Shown here piece after piece: positions 24,543 to 38,005 of a stretch of DNA of 64,000 bases (positions are counted from its first letter, which is position 1; the number at the start of each line of letters is the position of its first letter). Below the pieces are notes generated by a model, which ran no database searches, was not told where the DNA came from, and was given only the letters and a program-made list of their open reading frames with translations. The DNA is from Eopsaltria australis (lineage: Eukaryota; Chordata; Aves; Passeriformes; Petroicidae): positions 744,001 to 808,000 of the forward strand of contig JAVTVJ010000033.1 in assembly GCA_034509425.1 (NCBI GenBank), read 5' to 3'. Made by a program: the position numbers and the translations under genes.

Positions 24543-27416
24543 GCACCCTACATTGCAGTTTCATTAATTGCTTTCAATGACTTCATTTTCTGAAGATCTC
24601 TAATTGCTCTTGAGGTCAGAAAGCCAGGTGGGTTTGGCATGTTTTGCTGCTGACTTAATGAGTCTGAGATAAGCAAATGTCATGATCCATGGAGGGATTA
24701 ATTACTGCTAAATTGGTGATACTCTTACTTATTGCATGACTGATGAAACACTTTTATTTACATAAATTTTGAAATACTGGCTTTAGTTCTGAAATCAGAA
24801 TTTTCCTTTGCTCCTTAAACAGCAATAATAAAAATAGTTGAAAGCTGTTCTTTTAAAGATGAATGGACTAAATAGTGTTCATAGTTTTAAGAATTTGCAG
24901 CCCTTTGTAATGGATACAGCCACATTAGAAAATAAAATACAGCAGAACCATTATTTTACCCCTGAAGGTAAATGACAGAGCATTTCTTTCTGATTGTCAC
25001 CTACAGCTAAACTCTTTTCTCACTATAAACTGGATTAATACTGTACTGAACCTTGGGAACAATATGGTTCATCCATGGCTCTTCCCCAGCCAGTTCCTAC
25101 AAACTGTCTGGAGAGTGTTAGATGCAATGAAGCAAAACTTAAAAGGTTGTTAGGGAGTGTGCTTGCCTCCTTTCCACTATGCAGATATTCAAGGTGTCCC
25201 ATGGTCTTGGGTAACCAGATTCAAACACCTTCTCAGTTACTAGGATTTTGAAAATGATAGGCAGTGGAGCACTCTCCTCCTTAGGGCTGTCCTCAGGATA
25301 TTTCAGATCGGGCCCTTTAAATCACTCTGTTCTCTGCAAGCTGTTTTCCTCTTAATTTGATAGGTTTTAAAGCAAGTTTCTCCTGAAAACACTAGTTTGA
25401 TATTTTGTGCCTTTTCTTTCAAATCCAAACCCAGAATACAAAAGAGGAAATCTTAAAATAAATAAATAAAAATGTAAAGCATACACATCAGAGAAAAATC
25501 TCAAAGCAATGCCTGTTGTAATAATACTTGACATTCAATTACTCTGTAATTCTAGAAGATACACTACTGCACTGCTATCTGCACATATGCATAAGTACCT
25601 ACTCTGATTAATATTAGCACAAGAATATGAAAAGAAATAATGATGATTTGTAACTTACTATAAAGACCTGCCATGGAAGCTTGCTAAAAAATAAGAAATT
25701 TCTGCTTGTTTAAGTGAGGATGGCACTTTAAAATATTATCCTAATCATTATTAATTCTTTTGATATTTACTGTATTATCATTAATCCAAAAGAATTCTTT
25801 TGGAATCAGTGAAGATGTCATACAGATCTCTAACGTTAATTCAACATTAATTATTTGAAACATTTATAACAGCTAAACTCGAGAATGCAGTATTGTGTTT
25901 CAATTTTCAATGTACATTATCATTATAAATAAGGGAAATCCTTTACTTCTTTTGGAAGTAAGAGGAAAAGGAATAGGAAACTATATGGGAATGGTACTAC
26001 AACTCTAGGCCACAGAAAGTCTTATCCGTGTCCCCTTTATTGGAAAAATGTTCTGAATGGTGTTGTGAGAACCAGCTTCAAGCACACAATTTGCAACTGT
26101 ATGCCTCTCATCCAAATACTCCATTTCTGCTTCAGCTAGGTACACTAGTGCAGGGAGGCTGTCAAAGTTCTGGTAGCTTTTTAAAATAACAACAGATAAA
26201 AAGATTGCTTCCGGCTTACAGATGTGAGTCCCACTTGTGGTTATCTTGCTGTAACATATGTGTGACTGGTCTGAAGTTCTTTTTAAGAAAGGTGCACACA
26301 AACCTCATAATCTCTTTCCTTGGGTGCTGAGAGTATCCACCTTTAGTCACTTGATTTTCATTCAGAAAGACTGTGTCAGATGACCAAATTCCTAATAGTT
26401 TCACACAGAAAAGGCTGGACATTGGAAGAGGTGTAACTTTGTTATCAGGTGCTCACCTCACTAAGAAGATGATTCAAACTCATCATTTGCATAATGTCTG
26501 ACACGCAAAGGAAAGCAGCTAAGGAACCTGAGAATGTTCCCTCAGTTTGGAAATACACATTGAAATTAATATGATTGTGTTATGGCATTAACAACAACAA
26601 CAACAATAATAATAATGTCCCATAAAACATTAGAAAATATGCTTGTTACAGAACTTTTTTGACACATACAGAAAAAATGAAGAAGAAAATTATGAATCCC
26701 ATTGCATTCAACATGTATTAGTTAATTCAAATAGCAAGGTGCTTTCCTAAATCCATTCTTAAAACTTATATAGAATTAGCAGTATGAAAAGCCCAAACAG
26801 CATCAGTCTGCAAGGGATATAATGCTCATTACATTACTAAAAACTGGAGTGATAAATGTTGAGTTGAATCACTAGCTTCCTAATAACAAAAAATTAAAAA
26901 TTAAAAATAAAAGAAAGATGAATGGTGCAAAAGAGTAGCCAGTGGTCAAAGTTAGGAAAAATAAAAGGATGGAGAAAAGTGAATTATGAAGTAAATACCA
27001 TGCTCACTATATCTGGCTAGTGCACCTCAATAAGAAATATTAGGTGTTAGTAAGCATTTTGCTTGGGGATAAAATGTTACTGAAATTTTCATTAAGTAAA
27101 ATGCCTAGTAATATTGAATCTTTGAAATATGAAAATATTCAAAGTAAAATTCTTGTCTTAACTCCTTCTATGTGTTTTGTATAGCTTATCAAAGGCAGGG
27201 AAAACTTCACATGCAATTATTTGATATGCTGATACACAAGTTTTTGGTCTGTGCTCTGTTTCTATCATGCAAATTATAGCAAAATATTGCAGCTGCTGAG
27301 ATTTTTCTAATTACCTATTCCATCATTTATCTTGTCCTGCACTTGCGGGATTGGTCAGATTTTTTAATATTTATTCTCAAACTTTTTTGTTTGTTTGTTC
27401 CCTGTGTTTGAATCTT
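24543..27416. other. AT-rich unique DNA with a trinucleotide repeat and a palindrome
   Basis: No gene recognised. AAC/AAT trinucleotide units occupy 26591-26616. A perfect 20-base palindrome lies at 25785-25804. The longest frame is 98 codons on the minus strand (26005-26301), without similarity I recognise. Confidence 0.55.
25785..25804. repeat. Perfect 20-bp palindrome
   Basis: TCCAAAAGAATTCTTTTGGA equals its own reverse complement over all 20 bases, centred on GAATTC. A looser inverted partner, AATTCTTTTG, lies about 35 bases upstream near 25752. It is not a recognised binding site; chance occurrence of a 20-base palindrome in 64 kb is possible but uncommon. Confidence 0.95.
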
Positions 27417-27466
27417 ATTCTTTATTCTAGTTTCATCTAGAATTCTTTATTCTTATTTTCATCTAG
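27417..27466. repeat. 25-bp tandem duplication
   Basis: Two adjacent near-copies of ATTCTTTATTCTAGTTTCAT followed by CTAG (27417-27440 and 27442-27466); the second differs by one inserted T and one or two substitutions. It looks like a local slippage duplication. Confidence 0.85.
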
Positions 27467-27823
27467 TATAATTTTACATACTATTACCCTGATGAATCTA
27501 TGCAAGGCAATCATATTCAGAAATGTAAGAAACATTTTTTCATGAAGCAGTAAATATATTACAGATCTATAAAGTATTATGAATATTGCTCAAAATTTTC
27601 AGTTTGGTCATTAAATCTGAACATTAGAGTGTAATATTCTGAAGTTTGTTTCCTCAACAGGTATTGATTTATTAGTTTGACACTGCCCATAACTATGCTT
27701 TGTCTTCCCTTCTAATTGAAAACACCAGAAGATAGCTACTAAATTACAAAATATTTACTGTCAAATAAAACTTGTACTTGTAAAAAAATATAAAAAATAA
27801 GAAGTAAAATAAGATAGGTAAGT

Positions 27824-27847
27824 AGATAGATAGATAGATAGATAGAT

Positions 27848-27878
<31 letters not shown>

Positions 27879-27879
27879 T
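27824..27879. repeat. AGAT (GATA) microsatellite
   Basis: About 14 units of AGAT in two blocks, interrupted once near 27846 by a GATGATA register slip. It is a typical polymorphic tetranucleotide microsatellite. Confidence 0.97.
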
Positions 27880-30800
27880 CACCTTGAAATTAAGATAGCA
27901 CAAAATAGATGTCTAAATGTAGAAGTAAACATTTGAATTAAGGGTTTAATGGCCTATTTCTGCAATCTTAGGATACAGTTGTCTAAATGTGCTCTTCGAG
28001 ATCATGTAGAGAACTCAAGACATTTCTACAGCCTGGCATTTGTAAGCCAGGACTTACTCTTTTATGGGACAGACAAAGATAAGTAGGTACCCAACAACAC
28101 CAAAAAAAACCCACTAAAAATATATACTTGCTCAATTAATTCTGGCCATAGTCACTACTATCAATTAAGCTGGACAGAAATTTAACTCACCATAAAGCAG
28201 ACTTTGAGGACCCAAATCTATACAAGCACCTAGAGCGATCTGAAACACCCTAGGGTTTCTCAAACATTTTGATGCAGTTGACAGAGAAAACAAACAACAT
28301 ATGAGATATTCAGGCCCTTCTGGAGTGGCACATGAAAGAAAGGCAGAGCACTCTCAAACTTCTGAAATGGTATGAGACTTGTGTATTTGCTCTGAAAAAA
28401 GAAATTACTTTTTTTAGTCTAGTCAGGTAAAACATATTCTAAACACTTGGACTCCATGGAAGTGACTCAGAGAAATTGGCTAAATATAGAGATCTAAAGC
28501 CATCTCATATTCTCACATACTGTAACTTCTGCCACCTGCCTCCAGCTGCCTGAAGCCATTTGAAACATAGATATGGTTTGTTTCCTTTAACTAGAGTAAT
28601 AAGAGATCTATCAATTTATCAACTGCTTTAGCCTCAGTTGTAAAACTTAATTGAGCTTTTAAATTTTCTATTATTATATTTTTACTTAAAAGAAACAAAA
28701 GAGATTATAGAAGTAAACAGAGTTTCTGTATTTATTTTGATCTTTTTTTTTCTTTTTCACATTCCCTTTTACTTCACTGTCCCTAGTACAGAGTTTAATT
28801 TTCTTTTCAGGTGCACTTACAGAAGGTGTAAAGTGTTCATTTCTAAATGAATGGAAAAATAGACAGTGGAAATGACCCTGTCTGATCTAATATGTTAAAA
28901 AGAGATCTTAATTTTTTAAAAAACAGAACAGGCAATCTCTCAAGGATAAAAAGGACAAGGAAGATAGAAAATCTGGAGTTTGACACCAACCATGTTTCTA
29001 GCCCAAGATAAAAAAAAAATTACTTAACACACTTAACACAGTTTGTGCTCACAAACTCTTAGGATCTTTTTGAGCCAAGATTTGCCATCCTTAGAAAAAC
29101 CAGTTGTATTTTCTCATATATCATGTGGAATTTCATTCATTTTTTTCTGTTTTTATTTTATTTCTTATAAAACAAAGAATGGAATCTGAAAATATTTCTG
29201 GAATACAACCATAGAACATATTGTCTGAAAATATTGAGAGTGTTTCTCAGATTTCCTTAGTATAGACTCATTTAAATTCCAGACCTACCTGCTATACTTC
29301 AGCACAGCCACCTATTTGAGGACCACTAGTAACCAGTGACAGGAGTTGGTCTGACTTCTGAGAATTTTATGGCTTCTTACCTCTAATTGCTGAATTAATA
29401 GAATCTATTTTTCCTCAGGTCTCTCCACAGAAACAGCTGTGGGTCTCAGAACACCTGGAAATCTAGTTTACTGAAGCTTGTCAAGGGAGCCAAGCTATTC
29501 TCAGAGGATGTATAAATCACAGACATTATAAAACAGAGCTGAGTGCCTGGAATTTGAAAACTGGGTATACTATTATTTACTTTATCCCAATGTACAAGTC
29601 AGAGAGCTTCAATCTGCTTTTTTAATTAGGATTCCATTATCTGATTAAGTAAAGATGAAGAAAATAGAAGAGAAAGTTGGTTGTAGGAGAAGCTTTGGAA
29701 TTTTTTATCTAAAGACAGTTAGATAATGGGGAACTACACCAATATATATCATGGCAGTTGTACAGTAAGGAAACTCATAAGAGAGCAATTTTGACAGCTA
29801 CTTCAGAAATCCTTGGAAATCAAAAAATTCCTATGCAGCTGAGACTGCATAGTCTCAACTGGAGAGAGAAAAAGGCTAAAAGGAAGAGAAAAAGTAAATT
29901 CGGAAAGTGGAGGCAAACAGTAGTTGATTGGAAGTGACTAATGTGAAAAGTTGTAAGATGTCCACTCACTGAGCCATTCAAAGTGAAGCCTTTCACACTA
30001 TTGTAGCAATGATTAATTTAGGCAAATGGAACAAAGATGAAAAAGAAGAAAGGGAAAAATGCCATCAGCATTTGAGACTGAGGGAACATACTGTTTTTAA
30101 CAAGGGCTAACAAAGAAGTGAGAAGCACCTATCAGATAGCTGATTAAAACTCAATTTACCCAACAACTGAGAATGTGGATTAACAGGGGAGACAGATCCA
30201 GGAGATATTGGAATAAGCACTACTACACAGTAACAAGAGTAGGTTTGGGAGTTACTTGGGAACAAGCTAATAATAAATGAAATCTTCCTAAGACTTAGTG
30301 GCATTTTCATGGGTGTAGCATGAGACTTGTTTTGCTTTTTGGGTTTTGTACATCAATCTCATATTAAAAAGAATTGAGTTAAATAACAGGTTTGCACATT
30401 GTTATCTGTAGTCCTTGAGGATTTCTCTAAACATGAATATCTCTGTGCTCTGATACTATTTAGATCAACAATGTATATATCCATCCTGTTGAAATGTTCA
30501 AATGAACAAAAAAATGGCCTCTGATTTCCAGTCTGAAGTTGGTAAACAGGTTGCTTAGTCTGTCGTGTTATTGGTAGGTATGAATTTTGCATAGTTGTAG
30601 TTTGTGGATTTTAACCAAATCCAAATTGAGAGTGAGGTGTAATGCTTTTAATGGCAGTGAGACAGATTTTAATTTTCTAATGGAAAACATTTAAAAGTAG
30701 CAAGGCATTGAAAATTCTCAGTCATAAGATAAATTATTGCCCAACCAGACAGTGTTAAGCAGTGTCAAGCAGATTTGAAAGGCTAAACCCAGACACATAA

Positions 30801-30916
30801 GGTTTCCTGCCATCTTGGAAAGTAGAATGTATGAATTACTGAGGGCAAGATGATACACTTCAATCAAAGATAAATATTTTCTTCAGATGTGCCAGAGCAG
30901 AAAAATATTGGCAGGA
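27880..30916. other. AT-rich unique DNA, no gene recognised
   Basis: No recognisable gene or repeat. Frames are at most 77 codons. Short A runs near 29010 are not associated with a retrocopy. Confidence 0.55.
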
Positions 30917-30952
30917 GGGGTTTTTTTGTGGTTGTTTGTTGGTTGGGTTTTT
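30917..30952. repeat. G/T-rich low-complexity tract
   Basis: A short G/T-only stretch (GGTTGTTTGTTGGTTGGG type), the complement of the A/C-rich tracts elsewhere in the window. Confidence 0.75.
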
Positions 30953-33900
30953 AAAATAAATTATTGCCAATTCAGTTTTTCATACAGTTGGGAAATTGCA
31001 AGATAAGCACCCAAAGACCAACTGTGGTTGCAGGTTTTGTGGATGTGGCAGTCAGTACTTTTCTTCATGACAGGAATAAAAATATTTAATCCAGCTAGAG
31101 CACATACTTGGGTAAGATTTAAATAGAGGATAGGTAAGATTATTTCAGAGCAGTTTTGGAAGCACGCTACTGGAATTCACTGAGTAATCTGAATAATATT
31201 TACTGCTATGAATAATAATATCAGTTTATTCTTGAAATTTGAAAGAGGCCCTTTTCATGCTAGAGATGACTCCCACATAAGGAAATAATTTTTTTCTGAA
31301 ATTAGTGAAAAGAATTCACCCTAACTGCTGTTACAAAGAGGTATTTTCTAAAATGTTTTCTGCAGTGAAAGATACATAAATGAGTTAGCTCTCTACTCTT
31401 GGGCCAGTACAGGATATTTTCTGTTTCTGCTCCTGATAATGGTGTGACTATGCATGTACTAACACTTTTTTCACAGCAAATTTCAGGTGCAGGTTGTGGC
31501 AGTATGGACTATGCTCCATGAATAGTTGAGCACAAATTAGTACTTATTAAAAACTCTACCATGACATCTGAAATATTTGCTTATAGTTTTCATTGACTTG
31601 TCATGTCCTGCTTTTCAGGAGGAAGAAATTATCTGTGTAACCTGTTTTCCAGTATTTGAGTAGGAAAAAAACTGGATAAATTCTTTATGCTATAAATAAT
31701 CTTTCACTTCACAATTTTCATGCATTTTTTTTCCTGATAGTAAAACGCATTGCATCACATGACTTACAGGAAAATTTGTGTTAATATATACAATATATTT
31801 AGTACAATTTTAAAAGCTTCTTTATTCATTTGATATTTTTCTCTAGTGTATAATCTAATATCTTTAATATATATAAAATTATTATATAAATAATATGATA
31901 TCTATCTAAAATTATATCACCTGATATCTCTAAATTATCACCTGATATTTTTATCTTTGTTTTTTAATAATAATTGTAATGGTTACCTATTATTTATTAG
32001 GCACAGCCTATTATTAGTCATGAAGGTCCTAAACTTTTCTCTTTCATTATCTGTCACTTGCTGGTTTTTTTCTTTCTTTCGTTCTCTATTAATAATCCTG
32101 AATTAGACTTTGAAGACAAAGCATTCACTTTTGCTACTCCATTAGTCTAATTTGTAAAATGATCTCCTACAAAATCTCTAGTTATGAATATCACATTTTG
32201 AATTTAAGTTTCTTTAAAATATGTAGCTATTCAGTCATCCATTTAATGATGCACAATTGCCTACATTATTGAGTTAGATTTTGAAATCTCTATTTAAAAG
32301 GGGTTTTAGATTTTTTATTTTGAATAGATTTACTGTGTATGGCATGCTGTGATAACTTAATTGAATAGGCTAAGTAATTTGTGCAGTAATATAATCTGTG
32401 AAACAAAAGTATCACACCAAAATATGAGTTAACTGATGGGCAGTTAACTCTATCAAAATAATTTATACCTAGAAGCATAAAGGAAAAGATTAATAGAAGC
32501 AAATCAGGTTATCTTTCTCTGTATATAACATAATAGTTTGCATGCAGCTAAGAAGATATTCCCTAAAGTATCAAAAATACTGAAAGTACACAGAGAAACA
32601 TCAAAGACATTAGAAGCAATTTTTATTGCCATATAGGAGCAGCAGAAAAGAGTAATAGTCAAGTCTTCTAATACCACCTTCATCATTCAAATAATAAATA
32701 ACCCATTCTTCTCTTTTGAGAAGCACACCCAGGAGACATGAAAGCTTAAATAAAACATCTTTCCTGCTGACAGAAGTGCTTTTTTGGCATAAAAACCAAC
32801 CTTAAAAAAACATAATGCATTTTATTTCTAATGCATTATGTAGATTCAAATATTAGAGATTATTACTGAGTTATTAAGTAGAATTAAGAGAAGTTTTATC
32901 AATTGTAAGAAAAAAACAAATGGACAGGTTGAACACAAATCCTTGGCTTAACACTTGAAAGTAAAGGTAACAGCAAACATAGCAAATATTGATATCAACT
33001 ATAGGAAAGATTTTCTTAAATGGTATCTAAATATTCTAAAAATTTTCAATTTAAATCGATTATCAATCAATAAATTTGGATTTTATTTTTTTTTACTTAA
33101 TGAGTCTCATAGTAGCAGGATAAGTGGTCTGTTATTTCTCTGAGCATTTATTGGGTTGTATTGTATTTTTGATCTTTTCTATGGTTATTACAAAGCATGG
33201 GCAACATGATTGACAGTATATTTGCTCTAAAAATTTGTTTATTCATCCAAAGTCTTTTCATTGACCTTAAATTAACCTTTTAAAGAAAAAAAGCAAAACA
33301 AATAAAGTCCTTGCTCAAAACATTTGACCAACCAAAATGCAAGTATAGGCATGAGAAATTGCTGATTACTAAACCAATTTGGCGTATTAGCTCGAATTTC
33401 AGAGCAGGGTGGGATTCCAGCCAGAGAATCTTGGGACTTAATATGGCCTCATATATATGTGGTCTCACAGTATGGTTTTTCTGGCTGTGTTTTACAGAAG
33501 TGCGTCATAAGCCTGGCCAAAACAGTGACAGTTAACCTGGTACATCTAAATTATGAAAATGTCAGGCCACAGATGTCACTGAAATACTGTGAACATGTAA
33601 ATTCAGTTTTTAAGTATGGTTGGAATACAACGTCTACAACATGCAGGGTGTCATCTTCATACCCAGCTGATTAGGCACTGAAGTAGTCAAGTCTTTCCAA
33701 AGACAATAATTTTATCATTCACAGAAACAACCCTCTATGAGTTAACTTTTTCTCTTTTTTTGGTTTTACCTTATTCCAAATAATCTTTTAACTGACTATG
33801 ACTGATATATAAATACTGTTTTCAGCCAATAGTATGGATATTTGTTTGTAGGAGAGGAAATATTTATGCTAAACTGTTCTGGACTGAGTCTTTTTCTGAC

Positions 33901-36399
33901 ATTTACTCTTATAGCTGAAGAACATGCCCTTTTAATTTACAAGTACAGATCTAAGCTTAGATAACCAAATGCAATTCAATATTAAAGAGAGGTGTAAAGC
34001 ATTTGAATTTCTGGAAATTAATCTGTTCCCATGACTTCATAATAAGATAAAAAATGTGCTGAGAATAATTCGAGTGCATTTTAGAAGTAACTGGAAGGCG
34101 TAAAATTCAAATGATTGTAGCAATTCAAACTATAGTGGCTCCCAAGGTTAAATGTCATTTTAGACTGAACTTTAAATTTTTAACTCATCACTCATGTTAG
34201 TGCTGAGGTTTCTAAGTATTTCCTGTTGTCTTAAACTCATCTCTGGAAGTCAATGGAACTTTACATTTTTACATCATGAGAAAGTCAAGGACAATCTGGA
34301 ACACTTGACAATGCCACTCTAAATGCATGTTTAGACCTGGTTACACCTTAACTATTTTCTTGCTGAAAGAATAAAATCCTTAATGTGGCAATTAAACTGG
34401 CTTCATGACTTTTCTTTCTGGAGCCAGGACCCAGAAGCATGTTTGATTAACTTTCTTCACATATAACTCATAATTTGTGCAAACACTTTCCATCTGTGAG
34501 AATGGACCAGCAGTAAACTGAAAGACTCAACATTCATTAATCTTAATTACCTGTCAGGAGAAATCATCCATAGGATGCAAATGTTCCCAGATAAACTAAC
34601 CATATTAAATTTCTTAGTCTGCAGAGAAAAATAGGAAGTTTTACCAGCAAAGACCTTTTAAACCTGAAACTTTTGTCTGCACTAAGTCATATGAGTAGTT
34701 GTCCTAAATTTACTTATTTCTTTCTATCTATCTGGCAGGAAGGTTTGAGTTGTGCATCATGTATATGTCTACAAGGTAGCCATGTAAAACTTGAAACCTA
34801 CCAGTCTCATAATAGAAATATTTTTCACTATACTCAAGTTTACTAATGTTTCGGAAAACTCAAAAATAGTGAACATTACATTCTTTATTGCTAGTACTGT
34901 TTTCCTGTTGCTTAAAATTACTTTCAACACACCTTTACCTGTGTATGTATGTCTGTGCCAATTGACACCATGCAATGTGGACTTGCTCAGAGTGGAAAGG
35001 TTTTTATTTAGAATACTTTGGACTTGGATAAGGCCAAAGATGAAACCCAGATGTTTGCATCACCAAAATAGTGTAATTCTTTTAGCAGAGGAAAACAAAA
35101 AATAGACGGTGCTCTGCTTGTTAGTCCAGAGCCCTGAACACTTAGTATGATCATCACTGTGAGACATCATAGCACATGAATCATGGCTCACCCTGTGGGT
35201 GGGAACAAGTCCCTGCTCCCAACTCTCATGAACTTCTAGGGGGCACAAAAAAAATCATCATGTCTGAATCATCAGAGATTTTGTCTCAGATCCTGCTGCC
35301 CAAGCTCTATCATCTTTCCCTCTCCATAGACTGGTATGGCCAGCTACCTTAGCTAGGAATGCAGAAATATTTGGCTTAGGATGCAGCAGCTGTCATAACC
35401 TGACTGGGGCTACCCAGCCTGCAGGTGCAGAGAGACCAAGCCCTGGGTTAACAGGGTTCTATGATACTCACAGAGGAGTTTACCTTATAAATTTCTCCAT
35501 TTTTTTTAATAGTATATACAGCATGAGAAGTTCTAAGGGAGAGAAAGTCCACTTTGGACAAAAATTAAGTCATTTTTATATCACAGAGACATAAAAAGGC
35601 ATCGAACGTCCTGATTCAGAAGCCAGTACATAATGTTATTTTCTATTTTTCACCTGGGATAGCCAATAGATAACAATATTTTCTCTTCTTGCAGACCAAT
35701 ATTTATATTTCCAGGCTGTTTTTCTGCTTTTGCAGTTCTGTAGTTATGGACTCTTACTTTATCAGGATATTTTTCCCTTTTATTTGACTATCTTTCCCCA
35801 TTTCACAGTGTCAATTACCCATATAATTCCATCTTTTCACAATTACCCATGTTATCCCAGGATGTCTCTGGTTTCTAGGTACCCAGCTGTACTTCAAAGA
35901 TGCCAGCTGCAATTTTCAAGGATGCTTCTGGTTCACTTGCCTAGTTCCCAGGCTGGTAAGTGTTTTCTCTCTCTGTATTTGAGCAGATGTTTTCTTCTGT
36001 GCAATGACTATTCCATTCCATTCAGGTCACTTTTCTGGCTGCTCACATCCATTGCTTAAAAGGCTTGGTCAGGTAACACTGAAGCAAAGTTTTCACCTCT
36101 TTTTTTCTTACTACCCGTACAGAAGTACTGAGGACTTGTGCACTGCTGACAAATGTGTAGAAGAATATGAGACTTTATATAATTTCTGTTCAAAACAGGA
36201 GTCTTGGAAAGCCTTAAGCTCTTCTTTCTGCTCAGCAAAGGCATAAAAGTGTGCTGGCTTGAGAAGGAGTGTGAAGAATGGTCCATAGGTGTACGTAATT
36301 CTAATTTAAGTAGTTTTGAGGAAGATTCATGCCCTAGAAAGACATAATGGAGCTCTGGGCAAGAGCCTTTATCAGGGAGGAAATGTTTGCTTGACTCAT
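30953..36399. other. Very AT-rich unique DNA
   Basis: No gene recognised. The segment near 31790-31960 is extremely AT-rich (6 G/C in the 60 bases from 31861) and holds small direct repeats of TCACCTGATAT at about 31917 and 31938. A 12-bp perfect inverted repeat lies at 32810-32841. Overlapping frames of 104-109 codons (34791-35105 and 35730-36059) resemble no known protein. Confidence 0.55.
32810..32841. repeat. 12-bp perfect inverted repeat, 8-base loop
   Basis: ACATAATGCATT (32810-32821) is exactly complementary to AATGCATTATGT (32830-32841), separated by 8 bases. It could form a small AT-rich cruciform or hairpin. No function is assigned. Confidence 0.9.
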
Positions 36400-37809
36400 C
36401 ATAAATTATATTCCTTTCCTACTGTGCTTATCTCAGCCCAGGCTATGCCCATACTCCACTCTTCTTCTGCCCACAGGTATAGATAAGGAACAAAGGAAGA
36501 ATTGTTACTTCCTCTGGACCCCGGCACCCTGAGGCAAAAACTGCTCTGTTAGGTGAAGAGTCCTCAGTCTTTACTTTCAAATACTAAAGCAAACATTTCA
36601 ACTGCCAGAAAGACTGAAGAGCTTAATAGGTTCTCAGCCTGTGGGCAGAGACAGGCACCTGCACAGCCTTGTCCTGGGGGACAGTCAGAGAGGCAGGACA
36701 AAATCCTGTAGGGCCAGACAAAGGCACTGTGCATCTCAGCTGTGAGATGGGACACTGAGATTCACTGGGAATTGAAAATGAAGGAAGTGCAGGGCCAGAC
36801 TAGGAGAAGCAAGGTGGTGTGCTTACTGCCTTCCTTTTCTTTCTCTGCATCTCCAGCCATCCTCTTCTTCCTTCTCAGCACCTACAGCTGGTCCAGAGTC
36901 AAGCAGAGCTGGAGCCAGCAGGAGCTGTCACATTTGCAAAGTGGAGCAGCAGGCAATGACTTCAGAGTGGCCTCCTTTTGCCTTTCTAGGGCATTTCACC
37001 CAGCAGAGCTGCATTTCCTGCACAGAACCCCGGGAAGGGAGAATTCCAGGCTGTAGTCGCAGCCATCAGCCATGGGCACTACCCCAGGGGCACACACTCT
37101 CTGCTATTGTGCCTCTGGTGTACACCTGCCATGGGTGTGGACATGGGTGCATCCACGACTGGGGGCCCTTTGGATGTCCCTGCCCTGGTGCAAGGGCCAG
37201 TGCTTGGTAGGAAAGACAGCTGGAGTCTGAATGTCTTACCAGGGCTTTAGGATGACTATGGCATCCTTGTAGAGGAAGCAATCTCTCTTCCTTGCCAAAC
37301 TGCCCCAGGTCACCCACATGTACTGACAGAGCAGCAGCTCAGGTAATGCCAGGATGGATGTGCAGTCTTGCACAGGCCCAGGGTCAGCCCTGCAGAGCAC
37401 ACAGCACCATGCATGACAAAGCTGCCTGCTGATGGAGTCAACTGTGCCAGCACAACTGGGAGCTGCAGGGGAGGCCCATCTGAACGTGCAGCAACAGCTC
37501 ACCTGGCCCATCCTGTCAAGGTCAGGAGCAGAAGCACATAGGACATGCTAGCAGAGCAGAGCTCAGGATACTCTCCAGGTGGATGGAATGAGGCTGGGAA
37601 GGTGGATCCCATTGCTGGGTAGTACTGCTTGGCAAAAGTCTAACTGTCCCCCGTGAGAGACCTGGCACAGCATTGTCCCTGCAGGCATTGGATCTATTGC
37701 AAGAACAGCTCCAGGTCAGCACAGCATCCCATTCTGACCTCAAAAATCATTCTGGAAGTAGTGGGGTGGTGAAGAGACACTGAAGAGCTCTCCCAAGTAT
37801 TTGTGGCAC
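36400..37809. other. Isolated GC-rich block, no gene recognised
   Basis: Composition changes sharply. Two sampled 60-base lines (37081 and 37381) have about 58-60% G+C, far above the flanks. CpG dinucleotides are sparse, so this is not a classical CpG island. Several overlapping frames of 83-104 codons occur on both strands (for example 36742-37056 plus, 37236-37511 minus), as expected when stop codons are rare; none matches a family I recognise. The block ends in a reverse CR1 fragment. It could be an unrecognised ancient repeat, a non-coding RNA exon, or a leftover of an inserted GC-rich segment. Confidence 0.5.
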
Positions 37810-38005
37810 TTGCTTACTGGGAACCCAGATCTGTGCACAGTGCTGAGCAGATGTCTCCTCCCTCCAGGTGCTGGCAATGTTTTGCCTAGTGCAGCCCTGG
37901 ACACCCCTCTCTATTTCGTGGCAAGGTCATCTTTCTGGCCCATGTTCACCTTCGTGTCCTCCAGGACCACAGGGCTTTTTCTGTCAAGCTGCTTTTCAGG
38001 AGTTT
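37810..38005 (-). mobile_element. CR1 LINE fragment, reverse, ORF2 C-terminal region
   Basis: On the plus strand this reads as the reverse complement of a CR1 segment upstream of the 3' tail: TACTGGGAACCCAGATCTGT near 37816, GTGCTGAGCAGATGTCTCCTC near 37840, GTGCTGGCAATGTTTTGCCTA near 37868, GGCCCATGTTCACCTTCGTG near 37937 and CAGGACCACAGGG near 37962. The spacing follows CR1 copies in birds except for a short deletion between AGTGCT and GAGCAG near 37842. Both element ends are missing. The plus-strand frame crossing it (37801-38016) is antisense to the element and is not a gene. Confidence 0.78.

Noticed and set aside
27824..27879. Regular array considered as a CRISPR or satellite
   Set aside because: It is a plain AGAT microsatellite with no spacers.
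35440..35475. GGTTCTATGATACTCACAG as a CR1 3' terminus
   Set aside because: It resembles the terminal repeat for a few bases, but the adjoining sequence does not match CR1 in either direction.
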